14,407 bases of DNA from Tissierella_B sp964485455 (lineage in GTDB: Bacteria > Bacillota > Clostridia > Tissierellales > Tissierellaceae), in NCBI GenBank assembly GCA_964485455.1, contig CAZAJU010000052.1:1-14407 (forward strand), given 5' to 3'. Below, piece by piece: positions 1 to 7,607 of the stretch (the first letter of the stretch is position 1; the number at the start of each line of letters is the position of its first letter). The notes below the pieces were generated by a model, which saw only the letters and a program-made list of their open reading frames with translations, searched no databases and was not told the origin of the DNA. The translations under genes and the position numbers were made by a program.

Positions 1-307
1 GTTTTCTATTGATTCTTTATCTGAAAGTATAGATATTTCTTATATCATCATTGATAATCATTGATTAAATTAATTAGTATTCAAGCAGCTAATAGTTTAT
101 AATTATTATTATAACGAGGCGAAGATGTCCCCCACATCTTTAGGTGGTGGGTACCTATTAAATCAACAGGCGGTGTGTCATAATCACCCGCCCCGGCCAC
201 CAGTGGGTAGAAACTGCAAGCAGTTTCCTCGAAGCTTAAATTAATAGTAGTAATAATATATTTGGAGAAAATTACCGTCGAATACTGACTAGGAGGAGGA
301 ATTACAG
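1..307. other. Non-coding leader region upstream of the sugar ABC operon
   Basis: There is no convincing gene here. The first 110 bases are very AT-rich. A frame open from the left edge ends at a TGA at 62-64 (20 codons), which could be the tail of an upstream gene but is too short to call. A GC-richer hairpin block lies at about 112-236 and is listed separately. Positions 237-290 are AT-rich again and lead into the AGGAGGAGG ribosome binding site just before the lipoprotein gene. Several AT-rich hexamers could act as a -10 element, for example TATAAT at 98-103, but none has a good -35 at the right distance, so I call no promoter. Confidence 0.6.
112..236 (+). ncRNA. Candidate structured RNA or IS200/IS605-superfamily end (omegaRNA/HEARO-like)
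   Basis: Hairpins are packed into about 120 bases. CGAGG (115-119) can pair with CCTCG (227-231) as a closing helix. AAGATGT (122-128) pairs with ACATCTT (134-140), competing with a CCCCAC/GTGG-type stem running to 151. GGCGGTG (169-175) pairs with CACCCGCC (185-192) with one bulge. GAAACTG (210-216) pairs perfectly with CAGTTTC (221-227) around a 4-base loop. CCCAC (131-135) can also pair with GTGGG (203-207), which would form a pseudoknot. The block is much more GC-rich than its surroundings and sits directly after ATAA. Short C-rich/CTTTAG/G-rich hairpins are typical of ends of IS200/IS605-superfamily elements. From memory, stand-alone HEARO RNAs also follow ATAA. No transposase or nuclease gene is in the window. 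A cis-acting leader for the ABC operon is the alternative. Strand is inferred from the ATAA junction and is uncertain. Confidence 0.4.
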
Positions 308-1555
308 ATGAAAAAAATATTAAAGCTTGTAATGTTATTTGTTTTAGCCATGGTCTTATTAGTAGGATGTACTACAGCTACAAAAGATGAACCTACACCA
401 CCTGCAGAGCAACCTACTGAGCAACCTGCAGAAGAAAGCGTGACAATTGAAATGCTTGTACCTGGTTATGATACAGGATATTTAACAGAGCAAATCGATA
501 ACAACATTAAGAAATTTGAAGAAGCCTATCCCAATGTTAAAGTTTCAATCATTCCTGCAGGCTGGGATGAGTTAAACTCAAAGGTTGTTCAACTATATCA
601 AGCAGGCAAAGCACCTGATATTATGATGATAGGATCCAGATCCTTAAGACAATTTGCAGAAATGGGTATAATAGAGGATTTGACACCTTATCTTAATAAT
701 GAGTTTTTAGCCGAAAGAATTGACAACGTAATGGATACAGCCAAAATCAACGGAAAACAATATGGTATTCCTATGGCATTTTCATCCAGAGCATTATTTT
801 ATAGAAGCGATTTAATTGAAACACCACCTACAAATTGGGAAGAGCTGTTAGCAACCGCTAAAGCAGTTGCTGCAAAAGAAAACATCCATGGATTTGCAAT
901 TCCTACAGATATAACCTCTGGAACTGATGAAATTCTTAACTTCATTTATCAAGGCGGAGGTAGAATGGTAGATGAAAAAGGTGATTTTACAATAAATTCA
1001 CAGGAAAACATTGATACATTAGTATACCTTGAACAATTCAAGGATGTTATTCCTGATCCAGTAGGAACAACAAGATCCGACCAAGTTCAAATGTTTATAA
1101 ACGGTGACCTTGCCATGTTTATATCTGGTGCATGGGAGCAGGGAGAATTAGATAAGAATATAGATAAAACACCATATGCAGTTGCGAAATTACCTCAAGG
1201 TAAACAAGAAGCAGTTACCTTAGTAAGCGATTCATATGCAATATCTTCAATTTCTGATAACAAAGAAGAAGCCTTTAAATTTATAGAATTTATGGGTAAA
1301 CCTGAACAACAAAGACCAATCAGTGAAGCTTATAACTGGTTCCCTGTTACAAAGGCAGAGCAAGATGATGAGAGATTCAAAACTGATTTCTTGAAACCAT
1401 TTATGGAAATTACAGTTAATGGAATCTCTGAGCCTCCAGTACCAAATTGGGATGAATTCAACAAGAGCTTTGTTATAGCTGTACAAAAAGTATTAACTGG
1501 CAATGCTAGTCCAAAGGATGCACTTGATACGGCACAACAGGAGAACCAAAAGTAA
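308..1555 (+). CDS. Sugar ABC transporter substrate-binding lipoprotein (family 1)
   Basis: This is the extracellular solute-binding protein of a CUT1-type carbohydrate importer. It captures the ligand outside the membrane and delivers it to the two permeases encoded next. The N-terminus is a lipoprotein signal: positive MKK, a hydrophobic stretch, and the lipobox LVGC with the lipid-modified Cys at residue 21. A Pro/Glu/Gln/Thr-rich spacer follows (about 22-44), as expected for a surface-tethered protein. The rest, including GKAPDIMM near residue 100, fits the SBP_bac_1 fold, and 415 residues is the normal size. The ATG is supported by AGGAGGAGG about 8 bases upstream. The stop codon overlaps the next start by one base (TAATG). 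The ligand cannot be read from the sequence: an oligosaccharide, glycerol-phosphate-like compound or glycoside are all possible. Confidence 0.93.
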   Translation: MKKILKLVMLFVLAMVLLVGCTTATKDEPTPPAEQPTEQPAEESVTIEMLVPGYDTGYLTEQIDNNIKKFEEAYPNVKVSIIPAGWDELNSKVVQLYQAGKAPDIMMIGSRSLRQFAEMGIIEDLTPYLNNEFLAERIDNVMDTAKINGKQYGIPMAFSSRALFYRSDLIETPPTNWEELLATAKAVAAKENIHGFAIPTDITSGTDEILNFIYQGGGRMVDEKGDFTINSQENIDTLVYLEQFKDVIPDPVGTTRSDQVQMFINGDLAMFISGAWEQGELDKNIDKTPYAVAKLPQGKQEAVTLVSDSYAISSISDNKEEAFKFIEFMGKPEQQRPISEAYNWFPVTKAEQDDERFKTDFLKPFMEITVNGISEPPVPNWDEFNKSFVIAVQKVLTGNASPKDALDTAQQENQK

Positions 1556-2421
1556 TGAAAGAAGAAAAGTGGATGCCATACTTACTATTATTACCTTGCA
1601 TAGTGCTCATAATAGTATTGTATGGTTATCCCATATTTTTAACAACAGTACAATCCTTTCATAAGGTTAATTTGTTAAGTGCTGAAATGACGTTTATTGG
1701 ATTCGATAATTATATAAATGTGTTTAAGGACCCTGGATTTTATAATACCTTATCTATTACTGTAAGATATACGGTTATTACCGTATTCTTAAAGATTTTT
1801 CTGGGGTTCTTATTTGCATATTTATTGTATTCAAAGATTTATTTTAAGAAACAATTGAGATTTGCAGTGCTTATACCATGGGCTGTTCCACAGGTAGCTG
1901 TATCCACTCTATGGATTTGGATTCTAGATGGAAATTATGGGTATCTGAACTATTACTTGATAAAATTTGGTCTTATTTCTGAACCCCTACTATTTTTATC
2001 AGACCCAAATATGGCATTCTATTCGGCTTCTTTTGTGGATACTTGGCTTGGTATCCCCCTAGTATCTATGATGTTTCTTGCAGGTCTCGAAGCTATACCC
2101 ACAAGTCTGTATGAAGCTGCGGAAATGGATGGAGCTGGTAGTGTTAGGAAGTTTTTAGATATAACCTTACCAGGAATAAAAAAGGTATTTACTACTATTC
2201 TAATCCTTGTAACTATTTGGACCTTTAATTCGTTCAATGTAATCTTTGTGTTGACTAAGGGGGGGCCTATGCGGGCCACTGAGACCTTAATTATAAGGAT
2301 TTATGAAGAAGCCTTTAGCAGATTTGACCTTGGTACAAGTGCTACATTAACAGTAATCACATTTTTAATTCTTACCATAATGACCTTGGTGTATATGAAA
2401 GGGTTGAAAGAAGATGAATAA
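1555..2421 (+). CDS. Sugar ABC transporter permease, MalF/UgpA type
   Basis: This is one of the two membrane subunits of the importer. The 288-residue protein begins with a short charged stretch and then a hydrophobic helix (about 8-30), with about six membrane segments in all. The cytoplasmic EAA loop that docks on the ATPase is clear: EAA at 187-189, then a MDGAG segment and an ITLPGI segment. A TKGGP motif follows, typical of the MalF/UgpA branch. Its codons create a run of seven G at 2259-2265. The start overlaps the binding-protein stop by one base, with GGAG about 12 bases upstream, so translation is probably coupled. The gene overlaps the next permease by eight bases. Confidence 0.93.
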   Translation: MKEEKWMPYLLLLPCIVLIIVLYGYPIFLTTVQSFHKVNLLSAEMTFIGFDNYINVFKDPGFYNTLSITVRYTVITVFLKIFLGFLFAYLLYSKIYFKKQLRFAVLIPWAVPQVAVSTLWIWILDGNYGYLNYYLIKFGLISEPLLFLSDPNMAFYSASFVDTWLGIPLVSMMFLAGLEAIPTSLYEAAEMDGAGSVRKFLDITLPGIKKVFTTILILVTIWTFNSFNVIFVLTKGGPMRATETLIIRIYEEAFSRFDLGTSATLTVITFLILTIMTLVYMKGLKEDE

Positions 2422-3238
2422 TCCCAAAATTATAATAACATTAATATTAATTGTACTAGTGTTTCTTATGCTCTTTCCATTGGCTATACTCATAAACAGT
2501 TCATTGCAGACCTATGAACAGATAATCTCATGGCCTCCTAAGTGGTTTGATACACCGCTTCAATGGTCGAATTATTATGAGGTGTTATTTGGAGAAAAAA
2601 GCATATTGGGGCCATTTATAAACAGTTTACAAATTTCCATTGTAACTATGTTGCTTTGTGTGATAATTGGGTTATTGGCAGCTTATGCTGTGACGAGATT
2701 TCACTTTGTGGGTAAAAATGCTTTTATGATTATAATTATATGTACGCAGATGTTTACATCGGTTATATTAGTAAATCCAATGTACATAATCTTTAAGGAT
2801 TTAGGTTTGTTGGATACAAAACTTGCTTTAGTAATATCCTCAACAGCAAGTTCCTTACCTATGACGGTGTGGTTGTTATATTCCTACTTCTCACAGGTGC
2901 CCTTGGATTATGAAGAAGCATATTGGATGGATGGTTCAAGCAGAATAAAGGGGGTATTTCATATTTTAATGCCTCTTACATTTCCTGGAATAATAACAGC
3001 AGGCTTATTTGCTTTTATAGCATCTTGGGGTGATTTAATATACGCAAAATCATTCATATTATCACCTGAACTAAGAACCATATCCCTGGCCCTTACAAAC
3101 TTTAGGGATTTATACAAGACATCATGGGAAACTCAAATGGCAGCAGCAGTAATAACCATTATACCTCCATTTATTATGTTTATGATAATACAGAAATACT
3201 TGATAAGAGGTATGCTATCACAAGGAGTAAAAGGATAA
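2414..3238 (+). CDS. Sugar ABC transporter permease, MalG/UgpE type
   Basis: This is the second membrane subunit, pairing with the MalF-like protein to form the transport channel. It has 274 residues and about six hydrophobic segments, starting with a long one near residues 5-27. The EAA loop reads EEAYWMDGSS starting at residue 167 and is followed by ILMPLTFPGI, the MalG-type version of the motif. The ATG lies inside the 3' end of the preceding gene in a GAAAGAAG purine context, an eight-base overlap that indicates coupled translation. The stop at 3236-3238 abuts a strong terminator, so this is the last gene of the transport operon. The ATPase is not in this operon but is encoded convergently just downstream. 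Confidence 0.93.
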   Translation: MNNPKIIITLILIVLVFLMLFPLAILINSSLQTYEQIISWPPKWFDTPLQWSNYYEVLFGEKSILGPFINSLQISIVTMLLCVIIGLLAAYAVTRFHFVGKNAFMIIIICTQMFTSVILVNPMYIIFKDLGLLDTKLALVISSTASSLPMTVWLLYSYFSQVPLDYEEAYWMDGSSRIKGVFHILMPLTFPGIITAGLFAFIASWGDLIYAKSFILSPELRTISLALTNFRDLYKTSWETQMAAAVITIIPPFIMFMIIQKYLIRGMLSQGVKG

Positions 3239-3267
3239 GGCTAATGTTTATAACATTAGCCTTTTTT
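3237..3267 (+). terminator. Rho-independent terminator of the sugar ABC operon
   Basis: A perfect 12-base-pair stem (3237-3248 with 3252-3263) closes a three-base loop and is followed by a T run (3262-3267). It begins within the permease stop codon. The stop codon of the convergent ATPase gene (3248-3250) lies at the loop end of the stem. On the minus strand the hairpin is not followed by a clean T run, so it mainly serves the plus strand. Confidence 0.9.
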
Positions 3268-4294
3268 CTGTTTCTTTATCGAAGAAATACAGGTGTTTCT
3301 TTTCAATGTAGAAGGTATTATTCATCCCGATCTTCACATCATGCAAATCAAAATCTCTTACAACAGCATGTTTATCATTTAAGTGGATGTTTATATAGTT
3401 TTCAGCACCCAGCGGTTCTATAGAGTCTACTCTTGCTTCAAAGGATACGGAATCCTTGCCTTCTACTAGGTCTATATGCTCTGGTCTCACTCCCATATAA
3501 ATTCCCTTATGAAAGTCAACTAAAAAATTGCTTCCATTCAAGCTAATATTTCCATCACTGAATTCTAGAAAATTCATGGACGGACTACCGATAAATGAAG
3601 CTACAAATTTGTTCACAGGGTTATTGTATAGCTCAGCAGCAGTATCAGCCTGTTGAATATACCCCTCATTCATAACCACTATTTTATCACCCATTGTCAT
3701 AGCCTCTACCTGATCATGAGTTACATAGATAAAAGTCTTGTTTAGTGTTCTTTGTAAGTTTATTATTTCAGCCCTCATCTGAACCCTAAGCTTTGCATCC
3801 AGATTAGACAAGGGCTCGTCCATCAAAAAAGCCTTTGGTGACCTAACTATACATCTGCCCAATGCAACACGCTGTTTTTGACCTCCTGAGAGTTTAGCTG
3901 GCTTTCTATCTAGGTATTCGCTAATTTCCAGCATCTTAGCAGCTTCCCTAACCTTCTTATCAATAGTTTGCTTATCCATTTTTCTAAGTTTTAGGGGAGA
4001 TGCCATATTATCATAAACTGTCTTGTGTGGATATAGGGCATAATTTTGAAATACCATAGCTAAATCTCTGTCCTTTGGGCTTACATCATTAATCTTCTTC
4101 CCATCTATAAATATTTCACCTTCGGTTATATTTTCCAAGCCTGCAATCATCCTAAGAGTAGTAGTCTTACCGCAACCAGAAGGACCAACCAATATAATAA
4201 ATTCACCGTCTTCTATTTCCAAATTAAAATCCTTTACCGAATATTGTTTATTATCATATGATTTTTTTACATTCTTAAGAGCAATTTTTCCCAT
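3248..4294 (-). CDS. ABC transporter ATPase, MalK/UgpC/MsmX family
   Basis: This cytoplasmic ATPase would power the sugar importer encoded convergently beside it. Starting from the chosen ATG, Walker A (GPSGCGKTT) is at about residues 38-45, a Q-loop FQNYALYPH at about 82-90, the signature LSGGQ at 135-139, Walker B ending in DE at 159-160, and the switch His at 193. A C-terminal regulatory OB/TOBE region follows, with the GVRPEHI motif typical of MalK-type proteins. The length of 348 residues is normal. The frame stays open to a TTG at 4321, but AAGGAG (4304-4309) lies upstream of two close ATGs (4300 and 4294). The ATG at 4294 has the better spacing and begins directly at the conserved domain. 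Such ATPases often serve several importers, and a separate promoter would allow that here. Confidence 0.93.
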   Translation of the reverse strand: MGKIALKNVKKSYDNKQYSVKDFNLEIEDGEFIILVGPSGCGKTTTLRMIAGLENITEGEIFIDGKKINDVSPKDRDLAMVFQNYALYPHKTVYDNMASPLKLRKMDKQTIDKKVREAAKMLEISEYLDRKPAKLSGGQKQRVALGRCIVRSPKAFLMDEPLSNLDAKLRVQMRAEIINLQRTLNKTFIYVTHDQVEAMTMGDKIVVMNEGYIQQADTAAELYNNPVNKFVASFIGSPSMNFLEFSDGNISLNGSNFLVDFHKGIYMGVRPEHIDLVEGKDSVSFEARVDSIEPLGAENYINIHLNDKHAVVRDFDLHDVKIGMNNTFYIEKKHLYFFDKETEKRLML

Positions 4295-4326
4295 TGGCAT
4301 CTTCTCCTTAAATAATATCAAGAACT

Positions 4327-4355
4327 AGTATAATACAATATTTGCTTTTAATCAA
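4327..4355 (-). promoter_or_regulatory. Sigma-A-type promoter of the ABC ATPase gene
   Basis: Read on the minus strand, TTGATT (4355-4350) is followed by exactly 17 bases and then TATACT (4332-4327). This is close to the TTGACA-17-TATAAT consensus. Transcription would start near 4320, giving a leader of about 25 bases that contains the AAGGAG ribosome binding site. This fits expression separate from the permease operon. Confidence 0.6.
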
Positions 4356-4365
4356 TAAAGTATAG

Positions 4366-4381
4366 CTTCAAAACGTTGAAG
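4366..4381. promoter_or_regulatory. Inverted repeat, candidate operator in the divergent promoter region
   Basis: CTTCAA (4366-4371) and TTGAAG (4376-4381) are perfect inverted arms around AACG. The repeat sits about ten bases upstream of the -35 element of the minus-strand ATPase promoter. Its right arm TTGAAG could itself be a -35 for the plus-strand gene, with TATTTA at 4399-4404 after 17 bases. A regulator bound here could control both directions. No regulator gene is in the window. Confidence 0.35.
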
Positions 4382-4523
4382 ATTAGCAACTATTAAAATA
4401 TTTAACCTAAAGGGATTGTGTTATAAAATTTATTAATAATAATTTACATACATATCAGCCTATGATAAATTTAAACATATTAAAGAAGTAAAACTATTAA
4501 TTATTAAACGAAAGGGGATTTTT

Positions 4524-6263
4524 ATGGAATTTAGGCTGTTGGATTCAACATATAAACATATAGCAGGAAGAAAAGCTGATGCATATAAAGATTTAGAAGT
4601 ACTCAGGGTGGGAAAGAATGAGGAATTTGGCTTACAGCTGCTTATAAGTTACGATAAGGAATTCATAGCAGTAGCAGGAAGATATATGGATATCTCCTGG
4701 AAAGGTCTACTAGATAAAGTTAGAATAGAAGTCCATGCAAAATCCTCAGAAGAAAAAGAAGAGGCTCTAAGCCAATACTTTTCTTTAAACTTAGTAGACT
4801 ATGTTATGGATGATGATGGAAACCTAGTTGGAGATATACTCTTATCATCAAATACTAGGCTTGCCACTACAAAGGACCAATTAATATATATTACAGGAAA
4901 GCTGCCTAAAGACTTTAAGGGGAAAGAAGTAGAATTATCAATAAAGGCATATTACTCTAAAGACTATGATGATGAGGCGTTAATATATGAAAAGAAGATA
5001 AATATTCAAGTATCTGGTTATATATTACCAGCTATAAAGGATTCTGACTTCTATATGGATTTGTGGCAACATCCATGTAATTGGGCGAGAGTCTATGATG
5101 TGCCTTACTATGAAAGTCAGCATATGGAAATCATAGATAACTACATGGAGGGGATGTCAAGGTTGGGGCAAAAAGTGTGCTGCCTTATAGTTTCAGACTA
5201 CCCTTGGGCAGGGCAAAGATGCTATAAAGTAGAAGAAAATCATATGAATTTATTTGAATTAAACATAGTCAAAGTTTCAAAGGACATTAATGGCAACATA
5301 AAGTGCAATTTCAGTGCCATGGATAAGTATATAGAGATTGCAGAGAGACATGGTATTTTGGAGGAAATCAATATTTTCGGAATTCTATGTAATTGGGATG
5401 CTCGTGATTTTGGAAATCCTTTGAAGGACTATAGGGATCCTATAAGGGTTAGCTACTTTGATGAGGATACTCATAGTATTAGATATCTATCCACAAAAGA
5501 AGAGATAAGATGCTACCTAAAGCTTGTATTTAATCATATTCAAGAGCTGGGCTTATGGGATAGGACTATGATTATGAGTGATGAACCAAATAATCCTATA
5601 TTATTCAAACAAGCAGAGGAACTTTTGAATGATGCTGCTGGTAATAAAGGCATAAAGATTAAGTGTGCCATTCATGATCCGAATTTTTTAGGAGAGTACG
5701 GAGGAAATATTAAGTCCATTTCCTTAAACACCTGTCAGCTTATTGATAACATATCAAAATTAGATGATGTACGAAATAATGTTTCAAAAAAGGGAGGAAA
5801 AATGACTTGGTTTTCATGCTGTTTTCCCCAACAGCTTAATATCTTTTTAAAATCTCCATTAATTGAATCCAGACTCATAGGCTGGTTTACCTATTATATG
5901 GAACTGGATGGATTCTTAAGATGGGCATATGGCATATGGCCTGGGGATGTATTGAAAAATGCCAGCTATAAAAAGGAAAAATGGGCTGCAGGAGATATGT
6001 TTATCGTTTATCCGGGTAAGAATGGAAAACCAATGGAATCTATAAGACTAAAAAATATAATTCACGGAATTCAGGATTGGCTACTTTTAAAGGCAATAGA
6101 AGATAGAATAGACAAAGAAACAGTATTTCAAAGGCTTGAACAATTATTGGGAAATAAGGATTCAATGAGATTTTTAGGGGATGAAGGAGTTGAGCTTAAC
6201 CATAGTTTTGATTATAATGACTATTTAGAGATGAGAAATTGGATGATATCTAAAATAGAATAA
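4524..6263 (+). CDS. DUF4091 / GH123-like glycoside hydrolase-fold protein
   Basis: This 579-residue protein matches the DUF4091 group, related to glycoside hydrolase family 123 (N-acetyl-beta-galactosaminidase-type enzymes). An N-terminal beta-rich region covers about 1-170. The catalytic-barrel-like part begins with a LWQHPCNWAR segment at about 184-193. The MSDEP motif places an Asp-Glu pair at 353-354, matching the acid pair used by GH123 enzymes in substrate-assisted hydrolysis. The C-terminus has the aromatic-rich GWFTYY...FLRWAYGIW region and a HGIQDWLLL helix typical of DUF4091. There is no signal peptide, so it should act in the cytoplasm, which fits imported substrate. AAAGGGG precedes the ATG. 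It lies 72 bases upstream of a methyltransferase-like gene with no visible terminator between them. Hydrolase activity and substrate are inferred. Confidence 0.75.
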   Translation: MEFRLLDSTYKHIAGRKADAYKDLEVLRVGKNEEFGLQLLISYDKEFIAVAGRYMDISWKGLLDKVRIEVHAKSSEEKEEALSQYFSLNLVDYVMDDDGNLVGDILLSSNTRLATTKDQLIYITGKLPKDFKGKEVELSIKAYYSKDYDDEALIYEKKINIQVSGYILPAIKDSDFYMDLWQHPCNWARVYDVPYYESQHMEIIDNYMEGMSRLGQKVCCLIVSDYPWAGQRCYKVEENHMNLFELNIVKVSKDINGNIKCNFSAMDKYIEIAERHGILEEINIFGILCNWDARDFGNPLKDYRDPIRVSYFDEDTHSIRYLSTKEEIRCYLKLVFNHIQELGLWDRTMIMSDEPNNPILFKQAEELLNDAAGNKGIKIKCAIHDPNFLGEYGGNIKSISLNTCQLIDNISKLDDVRNNVSKKGGKMTWFSCCFPQQLNIFLKSPLIESRLIGWFTYYMELDGFLRWAYGIWPGDVLKNASYKKEKWAAGDMFIVYPGKNGKPMESIRLKNIIHGIQDWLLLKAIEDRIDKETVFQRLEQLLGNKDSMRFLGDEGVELNHSFDYNDYLEMRNWMISKIE

Positions 6264-6335
6264 AAAATATGTAGATAAGATAGATATTCAAGCATATATA
6301 AAAATTGGTAAATAAAAGACATAGGAGGTGGAATC

Positions 6336-7322
6336 ATGAATTGGAGAGATATGACAATGCTGGAATATATCAATAGTGAAGATAGGGGATTTTTCTTACC
6401 TGATATGGGAACAAACGGCCTTAAACTAGTAGGTTATACTACTTATGAAGTCTATTTGGACCCAAGGAAACAACTGGAGCTGGCACTTAAAATGAATGAG
6501 GTCTTTGAATCAGACTTTATATATTCCCTTTGTGATGGGGTAATCTTCTGTGAAGCCCTGGGGTTAGACCTATTAAAGCCAGATTACGACTTTCCTAGCG
6601 TTAAAGATCATCCTATCAGAACAATTCAAGATATTCGAAAGCTGGAAGTACCCAATCCACATACAAGCCCTAGAATGGCAATCAATCTTGAAGGTTTAAA
6701 AATGATTTCAGATAATATTGATAAACCACTTTATGTTTCTATACAAGGTCCCTTTACCTTGGCGATTCAGCTAGCGGGTGCCACCCACCTCTTAAGATGT
6801 ATAATAAAGGATAAAGAGTTTGTAAAAGAGATTCTGAAATTTACCTTGGAAACGGTTAAACAATATGCAATAGCTGTTAACAAAGCAGGAGCTAAATATA
6901 TATCTATTGCAGAACCTGCAACAGTTACTTTACGTCCAAGTCACTTTGAAGAAATGGTGGTTCCCAGTTTCAATGAAATCTTTGATGCTTTGGATTGTTG
7001 GAAGGGCATGCATATCTGTGGGGATACGTCACGATATCTGGATATGATGCTTGGTTGTAACATAGATGCCATTAGCCTAGATCAGCTAATGGACTATAAA
7101 GTTGTAGCCCCTAAAATACCAGAAAATATAGTCCTCATAGGAAATCTTGACCCCATAGAGCTTATAGGTCAAGGCACACTTGAAGAAATAAGAGAAGGAA
7201 CATTAGCCCTTAAAAATGATATGAAGGAATATAGGAATCATCTTTTTGATTTTGGATGTAATTGTTTGAATAATACACCTGTTGAGAATATACAAGAAGC
7301 ATTAGCCATAGCTAGGTCCTAA
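6336..7322 (+). CDS. UroD-like (MtaA/CmuA-type) corrinoid methyltransferase 1
   Basis: This is a cytoplasmic 328-residue protein of the uroporphyrinogen decarboxylase fold, in the branch that moves methyl groups to or from corrinoid proteins using a zinc site. The likely zinc ligands are H226 and C228 in HICGD and a C-terminal Cys (C308 or C310) in GCNCLNNTP. A QGPFTLA segment and the GNLDPIEL segment before the last strand also fit. It lacks the N-terminal RQAGRY-type motif of true heme-pathway HemE. A very good AGGAGGTGG precedes the ATG. It follows the DUF4091 gene closely and probably shares its transcript, while a remnant and terminator separate it from the methyltransferase operon. The substrate is unknown: it could take methyl from a donor or pass it to an acceptor. 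Confidence 0.8.
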   Translation: MNWRDMTMLEYINSEDRGFFLPDMGTNGLKLVGYTTYEVYLDPRKQLELALKMNEVFESDFIYSLCDGVIFCEALGLDLLKPDYDFPSVKDHPIRTIQDIRKLEVPNPHTSPRMAINLEGLKMISDNIDKPLYVSIQGPFTLAIQLAGATHLLRCIIKDKEFVKEILKFTLETVKQYAIAVNKAGAKYISIAEPATVTLRPSHFEEMVVPSFNEIFDALDCWKGMHICGDTSRYLDMMLGCNIDAISLDQLMDYKVVAPKIPENIVLIGNLDPIELIGQGTLEEIREGTLALKNDMKEYRNHLFDFGCNCLNNTPVENIQEALAIARS

Positions 7323-7329
7323 TAATTAA

Positions 7330-7410
7330 GATGTAGTACAAATTAAAACTAGTGTAGAAGCATTCTTAGAAATGATCAAGGAAGAATATGCTGAGGAAGC
7401 GGCTGTTTAA
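7330..7410 (+). pseudogene. Short 3' gene remnant (26 codons)
   Basis: An open frame from 7330 to the TAA at 7408-7410 would encode a charged helical tail containing VEAFLEMIKEEY and AEEAAV. It looks like a protein C-terminus, but the same frame is closed just upstream at 7327-7329, and the only in-frame ATG (7372) is internal and lacks a ribosome binding site. It is therefore most likely the surviving end of a gene deleted between the methyltransferase 1 stop and here. The terminator that follows fits a former gene end. I do not recognise the family, and chance coding-like sequence is possible. Confidence 0.35.
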
Positions 7411-7437
7411 TTGACATATATATTAGGTGAATTGATT

Positions 7438-7466
7438 AAGGTGGGGAGTAATTCCCTACCTTTTTT
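7438..7466 (+). terminator. Rho-independent terminator after methyltransferase 1 and remnant
   Basis: A ten-pair stem (7438-7447 with 7453-7462, one G-T pair) closes a GTAAT loop and runs into a T run to 7466. It should separate the DUF4091-methyltransferase 1 unit from the corrinoid operon. Confidence 0.85.
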
Positions 7467-7601
7467 GTGCATAAAGTCAATTATTAATTGAAGGAGGTTT
7501 CAAAAAGTATTAGTTACTTCACTAAAAAGGGTTATAAAGACTATCTATAACACGCCTATTCTTATAAAAATAAGTTATTCGAACTCTTGATTTACCTAAT
7601 G

Positions 7602-7607
7602 TATAAT
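7602..7607 (+). promoter_or_regulatory. Possible -10 element of the corrinoid methyltransferase operon
   Basis: TATAAT matches the -10 consensus exactly and lies about 50 bases before the first operon gene, after the upstream terminator. The -35 region is weak, so an activator may be needed, or the match may be chance in AT-rich DNA. Confidence 0.35.

Noticed and set aside
2..64. Frame open from the left edge ending in TGA, possible tail of an upstream gene
   Set aside because: Only 20 codons of low-complexity AT-rich sequence with no recognisable motif; chance is just as likely.
1247..1486. Minus-strand open frames inside plus-strand genes, here and at about 2019-2279, 9332-9538, 10372-10680, 11094-11282, 12444-12644, 12888-13121 and 13505-13855
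   Set aside because: Each lies within or largely across clearly real plus-strand genes, lacks a convincing ribosome binding site and resembles no known family; they are shadows of the true coding frames.
2259..2265. Seven-G run in the permease gene (and another at 12124-12130 in the activator gene) as phase-variation switches
   Set aside because: Both encode conserved Gly-Gly positions (TKGGP and YGGD) in intact frames, so the runs are explained by the protein sequence.
3124..3423. Plus-strand open frame running from the second permease into the ATPase gene
   Set aside because: It overlaps two well-supported genes, runs through a strong terminator and encodes low-quality sequence.
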